This document shows positions 12,203 to 24,059 of a DNA stretch of 64,000 nt, in pieces. Position 1 is the stretch's first letter. Every line of letters starts with the position of its first letter. The stretch lies in NCBI GenBank assembly GCA_020081605.1, contig JAHREC010000013.1:1612001-1676000 (forward strand), in the 5' to 3' direction. The notes under the pieces were generated by a model, which worked only from the letters and a program-made list of their open reading frames with translations, was not told the DNA's origin and searched no databases. A program made the position numbers and the translations under genes. Origin of the DNA: Albifimbria verrucaria. Lineage: Eukaryota > Ascomycota > Sordariomycetes > Hypocreales > Stachybotryaceae.

Positions 12203-14141
12203 TTACAACTTGTTCGGAGGGTTGGCGTTGGTGGTAGGCCATTGGTAGCCCGCGGCATCACTGAACTTGTAGCCATACGAGGCGGTGAAGTCGTCGAGCA
12301 CCGCCGGGCCGCGAGATCCTGTGCGTCGAGGTTAGACATTGACAAACGTTTCCTTCATGGGATCCCGCGAACTGCACTAACCGTAGGGGTACTCCATGGG
12401 AATAATCTCCTTGTTGTCGTCCAGGTAGTGGAGAAGAGGAGTGAAGATGCGCCAGCTGGCATCGAGCTCGTCGTCACGAACGAAGTTGGAGTGGTCTCCT
12501 TCAAGCAGTCAAGGACGAGAGACTCATATGCCTCTGGGATCTTCAGGTCCGAGAAGCGTCGGCGGTAGGTGAGGTCGAGCTCCGTGACGACAGTCTGCAT
12601 GCTGAGGCCGGGCAGCTTGGAGTTCATCTTGATGTAAACACTCTCGTTGGGCTGAATACGCATGACAAGCTCATTTCGCGGGATGTCCTTAAAGATGCCG
12701 GAAGTGACGTCCTTGAACTGAATGCGAATCTCGGTCTTTTGCTCGTTGAGAGCCTTTCCGGCCTTCATGATGAAAGGAACACCGTCCCATCGCTCGTTCT
12801 TGATGTAAGCGACGAGGGCGCAGAAGGTCGGGCATCGCGAGTCCTTGGGAACCGTGTCGTCCTCCTTGTATGAAGGCTTGCTGCCGTCGAGAGACTTACC
12901 ATACTGACCAATGATGACGTTCTTGGGCTCAATGGCAGGAATGGCGCGAAGCACCCTGACCTTCTCGTCGCGGATGTCCTCGGAGTCGAAAGAGATGGGT
13001 CGCTCCATGGTCAGGAGGGTGAGTACTTGGAGAAGATGGTTCTGCATGACATCGCGGATGATGCCGAACTCGTCGAAGTAGCCTCCACGGCCCTCGGTGC
13101 CGAAAGGCTCCTTGAAGGTGATTTGAACGTTGTCGATGTGGTGACGGTTCCAGGTGGCGCCCAGGAAGGAGTTACCAAAGCGCATGATCAGGATGTTCTT
13201 GACCATCTCCTTGCCCAGGTAGTGGTCGATACGGAAGATCTCTTCCTCCTTCCAGTCGGGCTCCAGGGACTTCTGGAGCTCACGGGAGCTGGCCAGGTCC
13301 TTGCCGAAAGGCTTCTCGATCTGCGCGCAGTGGTTAGGGAGCCGGTGGCAGGTGGAGGCAGGAGGTGCAAGCGAGAACTTACAATGACCCTAGCAATACC
13401 CTTCTTGGGGTAGCAGCACCTCTTCAGATGTTGGGAGACGATGGTGAAGACACTGGGAGGGAGGGCCATGTAGAAGACACGGTGGGCCTCGGGGCGGTCC
13501 TTCTCAACCTCCTCGAGTCGCTGGTTGAGAGCCTCGAAAGACTCGTCCTTGTCATATTGACCGGATTCGTATGTGCAGAGCTTGCAGAAGTCCTCGAGCT
13601 GCTGCTCAATCTCCTTGGTCGGGGTCTTCATGTAGGACTTGATCCGCCGCAGGTACTCCTCGTGGTCCATCTTTGTGCGGGCATATCCGATAATCTTACA
13701 GTCCTTGGGTAGGAATTGGTTGCGGTACTGCTCATCTGTTTAGCTTCTATCCAATTTTCGAATCTGCGCGATGCCAGGGCAAAGCATTCGCGTATCAAGT
13801 GAGGTCTCACCAGGCCGAACAGCGCGGGGTACTATGGCAATGGAGGTGTCAGCGTCATGATGCACATATACACGAAGGGGCCAGCTAAGCCCGAAGAGCT
13901 GCTCGTACCGTCTTCTTCTTTGCCAAATCTCCAGAAGCTCCGAGCACGACAATGGTCGTGTTCTCCTTCAGCTCGAGGGTACTTTAACGAAGCAACCAGT
14001 TAGCAAAACCGATTCCGAGGTGGCCGATGAGTCGTAGGGGGATTTCGTGAGCGCGACGCAGCGTCTCTCTCCTCCCCGCGTTGGAGAGCTCTCGATCATG
14101 GTGGGGTTAGATATTACGTACGATGCGGCCGAGGGCTCCAT
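12203..14141 (-). CDS. Glucose-6-phosphate 1-dehydrogenase
   Basis: First enzyme of the oxidative pentose phosphate pathway: glucose-6-phosphate + NADP+ to 6-phosphogluconolactone + NADPH, in the cytosol. There are six exons: 14141-14122 (20 nt), 13981-13909, 13831-13811 (21 nt, YPALFGL), 13727-13383, 13320-12382 and 12318-12203. The NADP-binding motif GASGDLAKKK is in exon 2, and the substrate/catalytic motif RIDHYLGKE is in exon 5. The C-terminus is PPNKL. One apparent 1-nt deletion near 12497 (GGG read as GG, then DHSNFVRDDELDASWRIF) breaks exon 5. With it counted the protein is 504 aa, the usual length. Intron 3 uses the second of two close AGs (13728) to stay in frame. The gene is divergent from eL33. 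It corresponds to yeast ZWF1. Confidence 0.94.
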
Positions 14142-16429
14142 GACAACGGATTGGCCAGGCGCTGCTGGACTTTGTGGTCTTCGAAGTTTAGGGAGGAAGG
14201 GAAAAGGGTTGGAAGGTGTCTACGGCCACTGGCGAGACGTTCGACGGAGGTGCAAGTATAAGTGTCTCAAGAATGATGCGCAGAAGGAAGGGTTTGGGTT
14301 TTCGGCGTCGGGGAGGGGGGAAGGGCTGCCGGCTAATGGTGTGTCTGGTAGGTGGGTTTATGACGGACTGTGAGGAGCTGTCGGCGGGTCAAGCAGACAA
14401 TGGCTTTCTAATCCCAGTTCCACCCACTGACGAGCTTGCCCGCTGCACGCCCCTCTCCTCTCAGTGTCTCGCCTCCCTTCAGGTTCCCAGTGGACCAGAT
14501 GCAGTGATCTGTGCCTCTGGACCTTACCTGACGCCCACCATTTTTCCAGCTTACTACATAGTATGTAGTCTCGGGCGAGTGAGCGAGCGACGTGGGGTTC
14601 GGCGTGCGCAACTAGGCCCCCGACCAGGCCCCGACCAGGCCACCGACCCTGCCTCGCCTTACTTACATGTTTGGTACATTGCTCTTCGGCAACGCGGGCA
14701 GATCGAGGCCGATAAGCGCTCGCTCCTTCGGCGACGAGACTTTTTGCTATCGCCCTTTAGCACTCAAGACGCACTTACAAGAAGCGACGAGCCTGGAGGG
14801 AGGGGGCAAACGTCCCTGCGTGAGCTTACAGCACACCCATGGGAGGAGGGGATGGATGACCTCGATGAATATCTTGCCTCATTTTCCCACCTACTCCCCG
14901 GTTTCGTCATGCAACATCACAACTCCTCGGATACGGAGAATGACAACTTGGTGGGCTCCGACCCAATGTCCGGTGGTTCCGCACCTATACCGAACTGCTA
15001 TATTCAGCCGCAGGGTCCCTGTCAGAATGTTCTGCTCAACCGTCCCTCCTCCGAAACCCGGCTCTGATTCATCAAGGTATCTCCCGCCAAGTGTTCTATT
15101 CCTCTCTCCCACTATCCATTGCGCCTTGAAATTTTCCGAGGCATATTAAGTCTTCGCCAGTCCTGTCCCCTTACCGGAGGGGCTAGCTGGCATCATGGTT
15201 TAGGCCTTTTTTCCTTCTTCTTGATGGCCCTGATTAAGGTTGTCGGGTGCACTTCTAACGTCTCCGACTTCTTCGTCGGAATATGATAAAAGAGCGTGGG
15301 GCATGGGTCATTTTCACCACCTTTTCCTTAATGCGTCTCCTAGGACGCCCTGCAGCCTTCATTACAAAAGGGTGTGTGCGAGGAATACCTCCCGGACTTA
15401 ACAATGCTGTGCTGTAGCGCCATGTCCAGCCGTCCTGATCTTACACTACGCAAACAACCACGGAGCCCGAGTTTGCACCCCACGACGAAGGAGGGCTTCA
15501 CACCCAAGACAATGTGCAACACCTCGCCCGCCATTCCGGCATGCGCATATTAGAAAAAGGTGTTACGTGTTCAGACCATCCCAGCCCTCGTGACGGAGCA
15601 TTGGGTCCCTAGCTGTTGCTGGTCTGCAGCAATGACTGACCGACAGAATTTGGTTGTAAGCTGCGCTCGCCTTGAACTTACCATGTCTCAAGTACAAGTA
15701 ATAAACGATGAGAATGACCGTAATATCGTAAAAGTGCCAGTCAGCCAAAGACAATAGTTGCAACATCTTTCAGAAACAGCGACTCGACGGAGGGAAAGCC
15801 GCCCAGGATGGGTCTTCTCAACACTTCCCGGCTTGGACGGAGAAGCTAACGAGCGGCCTTATCCTGTGTTTTGCCCAGAGTCGGGGTTTCCGGAGATGCT
15901 TACATCACTGTGAAGTGGAGGGTGCATCTGCCTCTCGTTATCAGACAAGGAGAGATAAGCTAGTTGTTGTGGCTGGTGTGTGGCGGTACACAACTGCTAT
16001 CATGATCTTGAAGTGTAGATACTCCAAGCTTGTAACCTCAGCAACTCATTTAGCCGCGATCGTGCTTCAAGCCCCGATAAAGCTGGTGATGCCGGCTTCC
16101 TCGAGCTCTGACGTTGCTAATAACACTGGCGGGGCCCCGATTTCTAGGGCCTTCCGGACGGATTTGCGACTTTGATAAGTGTGGCCGCCGCGGCTAATCC
16201 TCGGCATGGAAGCCTCACGTGACGAAACGCTACCAACACGTGAAAACCCTACCCTAATTTTTGGAAGCCGCACACCACCTCGCATCCACTCCCATCTCAG
16301 CCCGACATCACGACAATCAACGACGTGTACTAACCACAGGGAAAAGATCTTGTAGTTAAGATCATTCTCTTCCGACTCTCCAGAATACACTTGGCTGCCT
16401 GAGAGTGCGGACGTCACAAATCAGTCACC
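14142..16429. other. Divergent intergenic region, G6PDH / ribosomal protein eL33
   Basis: This 2.3-kb spacer between divergent genes must hold both promoters. I see no protein-like frame. Near the eL33 end it has E-box and telobox-like motifs, listed separately. The middle (14.4-15.9 kb) shows nothing I can interpret. Confidence 0.5.
16215..16257 (+). promoter_or_regulatory. Two CACGTG E-boxes and tandem AACCCTA/ACCCTAA boxes upstream of eL33
   Basis: TCACGTGA is at 16215-16222 and CACGTG at 16237-16242. They are followed at once by AACCCTACCCTAA (16245-16257), two overlapping telomere-repeat-like boxes. The group lies about 170-215 bp before the eL33 ATG. In several ascomycetes ribosomal protein genes are driven by Cbf1 (CACGTG) and Tbf1 (ACCCTA-type) sites; the arrangement here fits that and is seen directly. 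Binding itself is inferred. Confidence 0.6.
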
Positions 16430-17096
16430 ATGCCTTCCGAAGCCGGTCACCGTCGTAAGTACAACCGCGCCCGTCGCAAAAATGTGTTTCGCGAGGATTG
16501 AACAATCGCTAACCTGGGCTCAACAGTATACGTCAAGTGAGTATCCCCGACGAAGAAGCCCCCGAGCGAGTAGACCGATGTGTCGAGGAGCGCGATCCTC
16601 TCGGCGCCGCGACAGATGGCGACTCTACGAATTTCGGCATCACAATTTAATTTAAGAGAACTGGCGGCTAACCACACAACGCAGGGGACGCCACCTGAGC
16701 TACCAGCGCTCTCGCCACGTCACCAACCCCGGCACCAGCCTGATCAAGATTGAGGGTGTTGACAACACCCAGGCTGCCAAGTATGTCAATTCCTGAAGAC
16801 GACCGGTCGTGTGGTTTCGCAGCGTTCTAACCGTATTACAGCTTCTACCTGGGCAAGAAGATCGCCTACGTCTACCGCGGCCAGAAGGAGATCCGCGGTA
16901 CCAAGATCCGCGTGATCTGGGGCAAGGTCACCCGCCCTCACGGTATTTACAATCCCATGCGAATCCTCTCATCAGCAAAAGCTAATTTGGATTCCCAGGC
17001 AACTCCGGCGTCGTCCGCGCCAAGTTCTCCTCTCCCCTTCCCACCAAGTCTTTTGGTGCTTCCGTACGTGTCATGCTGTACCCTTCGTCGATATAA
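16430..17096 (+). CDS. rpl33: 60S ribosomal protein eL33 (L33/L35a)
   Basis: Structural protein of the large cytoplasmic ribosomal subunit. There are five exons: 16430-16454, 16527-16536 (only 10 nt), 16685-16780, 16842-16942 and 16999-17096. They join to an unbroken 109-aa protein, which matches the family's length. The body reads [16 protein letters not shown], then [20 protein letters not shown] and [17 protein letters not shown], ending [11 protein letters not shown], all typical of eL33. The 10-nt exon supplies most of LYVK and is needed to keep the frame. Intron 2 is the longest (148 nt). The upstream E-box/telobox group suggests co-regulation with other ribosomal protein genes. Confidence 0.96.
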
Positions 17097-19916
17097 AAAG
17101 GGGTCTCGGGATGGAGTTGGTAGTTCTCATTTGGCTGCATCGGTCAAGGCAAGGATAAAGCATATTGCCTTGCTTTAAGGCATTCAATTCAAAAGATGTG
17201 AAATCCAAATCTCAAAACATTCCGCAAACAATCTCGAACCTGGTGATACGATTTGCTCGTCAGCATTGGGCTATACTCGAACAATTACCACCACCTACCG
17301 ATCTCTTGGCCGAACCGCCGTGAACACCCACGACAATACACAAATATCCAGGTTCTGCACAACTCGGTTATGGGAGGAAGTAAATGGACAAGAATTGCAC
17401 ATTAGTGGATGAGCTATGTTAATATCGGACGGTTTGGACTTGCGAATTGCTGGACTGTGGTACACTCGACTTGTTTTCTAAGTTTCTGAGGCCGCTTTGG
17501 AGCTGGGCTCGGGTCGGCCTACTCGGTAGATCTGAGTGTCTGCTTCTTGCCGTCGACGGATATCCATTGGAACAACCGTCAATACCAAGTCTGAAGTTGA
17601 GCTTTGCATATTACTTGACGATGCCGTTGACAAGAGCCCCAGGTGAAACACCCACCCAACCCTTTGAATGTCCCGTATCCTGTGAATTGTCATACCCACT
17701 GGGCAACCCACAAAGGGTTTGACAAGTAGAATAATTCCACCGGGGACGTAAGACGAGATCCATTTACGCGTCTATCTCGTTCGCGTCATGATTATATTTT
17801 ATTTGATTAGCCAATTTCAATTTGCGGATTCAGTGCTCAATGTAGGGCCCAGGGTATATAGTCGACTACAGCATCAACAAATAAGTTATATTCTGCCAAG
17901 AATGCCTACTGAAATTGAATCCACTGACTGATATTGGAAATGGGGGTTGCAAGAAGTGGAACTTGAAGAGGAGTTGAAAGTGTCAACTAACGGTAGCAAC
18001 ATCGTGGGCCATCCAACCCCTTCATTTATTAATGACTAGTTCATGCTGTATTACTCAATGATGCACCAAGAAGAAATAGCTTTACGATCTCGGGCGTGGA
18101 CGTAAGAAAACCAAGGGACCGCGAGACAGCCTGACTGAGTTTGGTGAACGGCAGAGTCGTTGTGCGTTGTGGGCAACATGTGAATGCGTCCCACGAATGT
18201 GCACCAATGATTGCACCGGCAGTTTAAACGCCAACTACGCCCCAAACCTTGTATGTTGTGGTCAGGAAGTTATTCAGCCACTTAATTATTGAAACCACCA
18301 AAAGTGATAAGAATCAAAATTAGGAACCAGTAATACGCATAGAATACTTATCAAGCTTCTTTTGTGGCGATGTGATTGAACCAAGCCGGGGGCTAAGAAA
18401 TGTTTAACGTAGACTGAAACATGGTGACTCCCATTTTCAAGATTTCAGTGGCGACAGAGAACAAGCAAGTACTGCCCAGTAGGATCCAAGCCCAATGAGA
18501 TTGGTGTTTCCTTGTCGAAAGATGCATGTACCATACTGCCTATCGAGAGATGGGATTCGCATGCCGGCAGTTGGGACTTGAACTGCCAAGGCCTGACCGG
18601 AAACAGGACTGGCAAGACTGGATTGACAACACAAATTCTTGGCACTAGGACCAGGGTTCAAGTCGACCCGGAAGTTTCGGCCAAGCTTTGGCTGCTAAGA
18701 CATGGGGAGTACCATGGAAATGTCGGTCTATCAGGCAAGCACCGAGCCTGTGTCAATTGAACGTGGCACCAATAATGGTCAAAGACATACATAATCCTGA
18801 TGTTGATTTTGATTACTTGGACAGGGCTCTTCGGAGCTTTTCATGATAGCCATTGTCGATCCACGCATGGGGAGCTCAGGGCTATGCCGCCGATCCAAAC
18901 AAAGGCGACGCTACCGGAGCAGAGGACGGCACGATGGGGAAACCGGAAACTCTGGCGAGGATCAGGAATCTCCAGGGCCTGGCTAATAGCTCACTCATCT
19001 GGAAGGGGCAGGACATGGAATGGCCTTCTTGAGAGGAAATAACAATCATTCCCGGGCGGGTATCTCGAGCCGGCTGGGTTGAGCTTAAAAGTGTCTAGAA
19101 ACAAACCTAAACTTGCACACGGGCAAGACGGGGATCGAAGAAGTTGGAGGTGTATGTGACGCTACGTGGGCCCTGAGTGGAATGATGGAAAGTAAGTCGA
19201 GCAAGCATACACGTCTATCGAGGGCCGGCCCATTGTTCTGGAGCCGGAGCTGTAGCTGTCGTTGTGGCTGTGGCCGCGGACATTCTGACCGAGACATGGA
19301 GTACACGTTTACGTTGACCCTGGACGGTTATCAATGAAATGAATGAATAAAGGAATAATGAACGACAGGCTGGATTGCGAAACCAAGAACCTAGCCGGAC
19401 CGTGCCTTGACTTGCCATGCATAGCTGAATCAAGAGTGGGGTTTAGCACGTTATCGTCGTAAAGTGCGCGTCACGACTTTTTTATTTTGCCCATGGCAAA
19501 GCAGAGGGGAAGAGGAAAAACCAGTGAAAAGGATACAGCACTAGCGCGCAGCACCCTGGCAATAACGCAGACTCTAACCTGCAGGATGGACAGTAGGTAC
19601 CTCGACTAGGCCCGTAAGTTTTGGTTTGTTGCGCCCGATCGATCGCTGGCCGGCTGGCGAGATGGGGAGGGGCTGGTTGCTGCTGTAGAGACATGGCTGG
19701 TGGATGGGCAAATTCAGGCAGCGGATTCGACAGGACGAGAAGATGGTGCGAGGGATCCGGGCAGCCGAACACGAAGAACCGGGCATTTGCAGGAGTCCGG
19801 TCTGGTGCGGGTGCTACCCAATGCTAACCAACCCCTGGCGGGACAGCAGAAGAGTGATTGCCTGTGCATGGCGGCATGTCGTATTTGAGCTGACGAGAAC
19901 CATGCGCTACGGCTTG

Positions 19917-19999
19917 GCGTGTGGTGTGGTGTGGTATGGCGTGGTGTGGTGTGCTGGGGCTGTGCTGCGCTGTGCTGTGTGGGTGGTGTGTTTGTGCTG
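19917..19999. repeat. GTGGT / GTGCTGTGC low-complexity tract
   Basis: About 80 bases of G/T-rich simple sequence made of imperfect GTGGT, then GCTGT units. No mobile-element features flank it. Confidence 0.75.
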
Positions 20000-20200
20000 T
20001 GGCTCCTGGCCGATAAGCACTTACAGGCAGGTTACTGTACTTTGCAGCGAAGTCAACAGCCTAGCCAGCTGGCCTTGTCTGTGTGTGCGTTGGACAATCG
20101 CCCACTACAGATTACACCCACCTACCTACACCGGGTGTCCGAGGGTATAGAGTACAGCACAGGCGGACAGGGTTTGCAGACTGGGCATGTTGCCACAGGG

Positions 20201-20239
20201 ACACGACCTCGACACGACCCCGACACGACACGACGACGG
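20201..20239. repeat. CGACA imperfect tandem repeat
   Basis: Five or so imperfect copies of CGACA/CGACC in 39 bases. Simple-sequence tract. Confidence 0.65.
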
Positions 20240-21394
20240 CAAAGGTAACGGTAACGGAAAGATATCTTGACATGTCGAAAGCTCCCCTCTTCCCCCATCC
20301 ACTCGTCACATTCCCGTGGCTTGTCCCTTTGCGAGGTTTGTTGAGACGCTACAGTAGCAACCTTTCTGCGGTGTTGCTGGGGTTCGGACCGACGCCAAAG
20401 CCATGCCTTGCTTGACGTGAATTAAGTTTCCAGTGGAGGAGTGAGTGAGGGTAAAGGGTGGAGCGCCGGAGGGCTTATTTTTCGTCGCTGACGCTGTCAC
20501 CACGTCTAGCCTGGGGCGGTTGCAGCCTATGAGAGGCAATGATCAGGTCAGGTCTGGAATGATCCGCGGCTAGACACAACGTCGGATTCAGCGTAGCTGC
20601 ATGCCCTCAACCCAAAGCGAGGCCGATTGAGCTCTGAAAGCCACCGATCAGATCAACTCGGGACATGATGTGCGCATGTCGAGTCTTTGTCCGGCGGCAC
20701 AAGCCGTACATATGAGGTCAATAGCCATGTCATACTGATACCGTGCCGAGCTGGCGTTGCCCGTATTTGTCCCCTCCCACCCCTGATCTTTCCTAGTTGA
20801 GGTAGCTCTAGCCAAGTACACGCACATATCGAGAGAAGCATACGCAAGCTTTGGGAACCCGTATTGAGTACCTACAGCACATGTCGGAGGCGGTGCGGCA
20901 GCGCAGGGCTTTGAAGACGGACAGACAGACATATAGATAAACTTGGCCCCGTCCCTGTCCTATTCCCTCCCGTGTCCTACCTGACTTTGCATGATATACT
21001 GCACCTTGTCTGGAGATATTGTGCACGTTCATTTAAACACAGCAGAGCACCTGCACTGTGAAGCGCCTCCTACACCCCAGTCACAGGCGTGAATCCTTTA
21101 TGGACAGTTGAATAACGGCGGCTCCTTTTTTTCCTTTTTGAGATCCTCTTTTCTTTTTCCCGTTTTCTTGGCAAGGATCCGAGGCACAGGAAGAAGAAGA
21201 AAAGAAAGACCGGGAGAGAAGAAAAGAAGAGCGGAAGGAAAAGGAAACAAGCATTTTCAACCGTTTCACTCGTTCGAAGCAAGCAAGCGGGCCGCAAGCG
21301 GATGAAAAGCTGCGACGAGCAAGACACGCACCCACCGCTCAAATCGAGGACAAACCCGACCAGGGCCAAAAAGATAGCGGCAGGCTCTCGGACT

Positions 21395-21416
21395 CACGCA
21401 CGCACGCACGCACGCA
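21395..21416. repeat. (ACGC)n microsatellite
   Basis: Five tandem CACG/ACGC units in 22 bases. Simple microsatellite, likely length-variable between strains. Confidence 0.85.
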
Positions 21417-22636
21417 GCGCAGAGACGACACGATCCCGCTTCGAGGAGAGCAGAAGTGAGCGCGCGCGCGACGCCGGATCTGGCGTGCCAATACAGCCCG
21501 CCAAAGTACCTGCTACCGACTAACTTTAGGCGGCCCAAATAAATCAATTAATTATTGCCTATCGGAACGAACGCTATAGCACGCTAGGCGCTGAAACAGC
21601 AGCCTGGACAGTGTTGACGTCAGTCCCCGCCCGCTGCACCAGACGAAAATAAACTACGGTACGGGTGCAACCAGCATTTTTGCTCGCTCTTCCTGTCCCG
21701 ACAGACAGAGCCTATCGTGTTTCACCCCAGCGAAAAAGCCTGAAGAGAGGGACGCAGTCGAGAGACAGACACGCATACCCGGCTGCCACAACAGGAGCTA
21801 ATCAGCACCGCTGCGTGTCTTGGAAGAAGAACAATACCCATACTACCCGATAGGGGCAAGGAAGGGAAAAAGAAAGGGAGGGAATAAAAGTAAGAAGAGC
21901 AATTGGAAGAAAGGAAAAGATCGAATTCGGGAGCCAATACCGCGTGCAGCTAAAAAGCGGTACTTCTCTCCCATTACATTTTCCGATCGTCATCGCGCGA
22001 CAAGGTGAATCGGGCTAGTCCATGGTTCGTTGCCGGGCCGTCTCTGCCTACTGCGCCCAACAATCCCACCTCGGCCGCCTTCTGCCCTGATTTTTGGGCT
22101 GTCCTGCGACAGGGAAAATAAAGGAAGGGGAACGAAAAAGGTGGTTCGGCCACTTCCCACTTGTCTGTTATCCTGTCCTAGCTTGCCCTCGACCAGGTAC
22201 AAGCTCGCTCACGCCCTCAGGTGCACCAGGTAGGTACCTGCACCCTGTCCCTCGCGCTCTTGGCGTCTGCTGCTTCCGCTGCTGCACGACCAGAAAACCC
22301 GAAAAGGCTCTGACCACTCTCCACCAAGTCCATAGGTAGCTCTGAGGCGCCCCCAAAAACATCGACTTCTTGGATCCAACATCTCCACCACCAACTCCCA
22401 CATCCCCACTGTCAATTATCGCATCCCAGAATTCGCCCTTGCTAGCTGCCTCTTGGGGGTCGACCTTACGCCCCTGTCCTACTGCGCTCACGCCGTTATC
22501 GTCTGCAGTCCTACCCGCCAGACGGTCCGATCGCTCGATCCCAAACGACTCCGCCGTCACCCTGGCTCCCAGCGCCCTAGGGCCCCCTGCTCATAGACCA
22601 GTTTTGTTAAAACAGCTCTGTCCCCCAGCCAGCACC

Positions 22637-24059
22637 ATGGCGGCTCCCGCTGAGCAGTATCATCGTCACCCCTTCCGTCATCTCCCCAGGAGCCGCAGCC
22701 GTTGCATCACAGCCATCATCACCAGCAACAGCAGCAGCCGCCCTTCCAGCAACCTTACCAAAATCGCCAGCCGCGCCAGCAACCGCCTCATCCCTCCGCC
22801 CACGCTAAGAGTCGATCATTCAGTTTTCATTCCGAGAAGTCGCATAAGAGCGCCGGGAGCAAAGACTTACACGAGACCCACGCCGAAAAGGAGTCCAGGC
22901 GCCTACACACCAAAGCGGATCCAACTCTCGCCATGAACGAGGCAGAACCATGTGCGTCTACAGCCATTGTCGAGGGATCATAATCGCATAACGAAGTCGC
23001 TGACCTTTTATCGCAGCTGCTATTGCCGCCATGAAGACGGAGCCCTTGTCGGCGCCTCTTCGCTCCATCCAGCACAAGGACAACTTTGGAAATCTAATCG
23101 GTCAGTTACACCCCATCTTGCGCATATTGAAGCTTCTCCTCGCTAACACTATCTGCAGCTGAGCCCGACAAGTCGAACCCGACGCGTCATCGGTGGGAGC
23201 GACCTCTCGATACCGTCCGAAGCTTTGAGGCCGCCATCGATGGTGGCTATGCCCGCAGGTCCATGTATCGCGCAGGTTAGTCGCGCCTTCTAAAAATTGA
23301 CTCCAAAACTTGCATTGCTGACCTGTAACAGATACCGACTCAGTAGCGCAAATGAACCGTCGAAGCAGCTACCATCCTGGTAAGCATAGCTTGAAACATT
23401 CTCTCTGGCTTGTGCCATTGGCTAATCGGCGCACTAGGTCAACAACAACCACGATTTCCGCATGATAGTTACTATGGAGGCCGTCCTGCATCGCTGAGGC
23501 CGGAAAGCACATACCACGGGGCAACGAACCCGGGAACGGCCAGGAACAGTTATCACGAGAATCAGGGTTACGGTTATCACAACAGTCACGGCCCCTACCC
23601 GGGCAGGCAACGCGCCTCGAGAATGCACTCGGAACCACACCACCCGCACCATGGCCGTGAAAACGTTTACCCTCTCCCACACAAGGATCGCTCATACGAG
23701 ACGGTCACCTCAGCAGCAGGCAGCGGCAACTCTGAACCTGCAGGATATCAGACAGACCCTACCAGCAGCGATAACAGCTCAATTGACCGGCCTTCGCCGG
23801 ACAAGCGCCCGAGCAAGTAAACGACTACGGTATTGGTTTCAATCAACAGCAATCTTACCCTACCGCAAGCTTCTCCGTGGGCTTGCCCTCGAACAGGAAG
23901 CACCCGCTGCCATCCATACCTGCCGGTTCCGTTCCACAGCATACGTCTAATGTACCCCAGAAAAAGCTATCTGTCATAAGGCGCCAGCCTGAGTCAGCAG
24001 CCATCAGAAACGTCAGAGAAGCGGAAGAGTTGGTTTTCGCGCCGCTTCAGCAAGAATAA
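22637..24059 (+). CDS. Q/H-rich protein with DUF2406-like core
   Basis: There are five exons: 22637-22951, 23017-23100, 23159-23275, 23332-23379 and 23438-24059. The N-terminal ~60 residues are rich in His, Gln and Pro, followed by Ser/Lys-rich sequence. The most conserved-looking part is RWERPLDTVRSFEAAIDG in exon 3, which resembles the DUF2406 core found in fungal proteins such as yeast YMR295C; their molecular function is not established. The C-terminal half is low-complexity (Tyr/His/Gly/Ser) and ends EELVFAPLQQE. Two apparent 1-nt deletions occur: near 22683 (a C run) and near 23820 (an apparent TAA just before NDYGIGFN). Counting both gives 395 aa. The ATG at 22637 is the first in frame after the long leader. 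Confidence 0.72.

Larger units (their letters stand above)
17097..22636. other. Gene-poor interval of about 5.5 kb
   Basis: Between eL33 and the DUF2406-like gene, both on the plus strand. No frame here shows conserved protein character and I found no RNA gene. The left part (17.1-18.5 kb) is comparatively AT-rich. The right part (19.9-22.3 kb) has simple repeats (GTGGT/TGTGC at 19917-19999, CGACA at 20201-20239, ACGC at 21395-21416), purine-rich stretches (about 21180-21260) and AGGTACC motifs. It may be a long regulatory region or may hold non-coding transcripts; the sequence alone cannot tell. Confidence 0.5.

Noticed and set aside
13027..13712. Long plus-strand frames opposite the G6PDH exons
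   Set aside because: Antisense shadows of a strongly biased coding sequence; the minus-strand product is unambiguous.
16537..16684. Possible snoRNA inside the long eL33 intron 2
   Set aside because: Ribosomal protein introns often host snoRNAs, but I found no C box (RTGATGA), D box (CTGA) or H/ACA pattern here.
18640..18675. tRNA-like T-loop GGGTTCAAGTC
   Set aside because: The stem does not pair and no other tRNA element is present nearby.
19917..21416. CRISPR-like or regulatory repeat array
   Set aside because: The repeats are short simple-sequence tracts with no spacers, in a eukaryotic genome.
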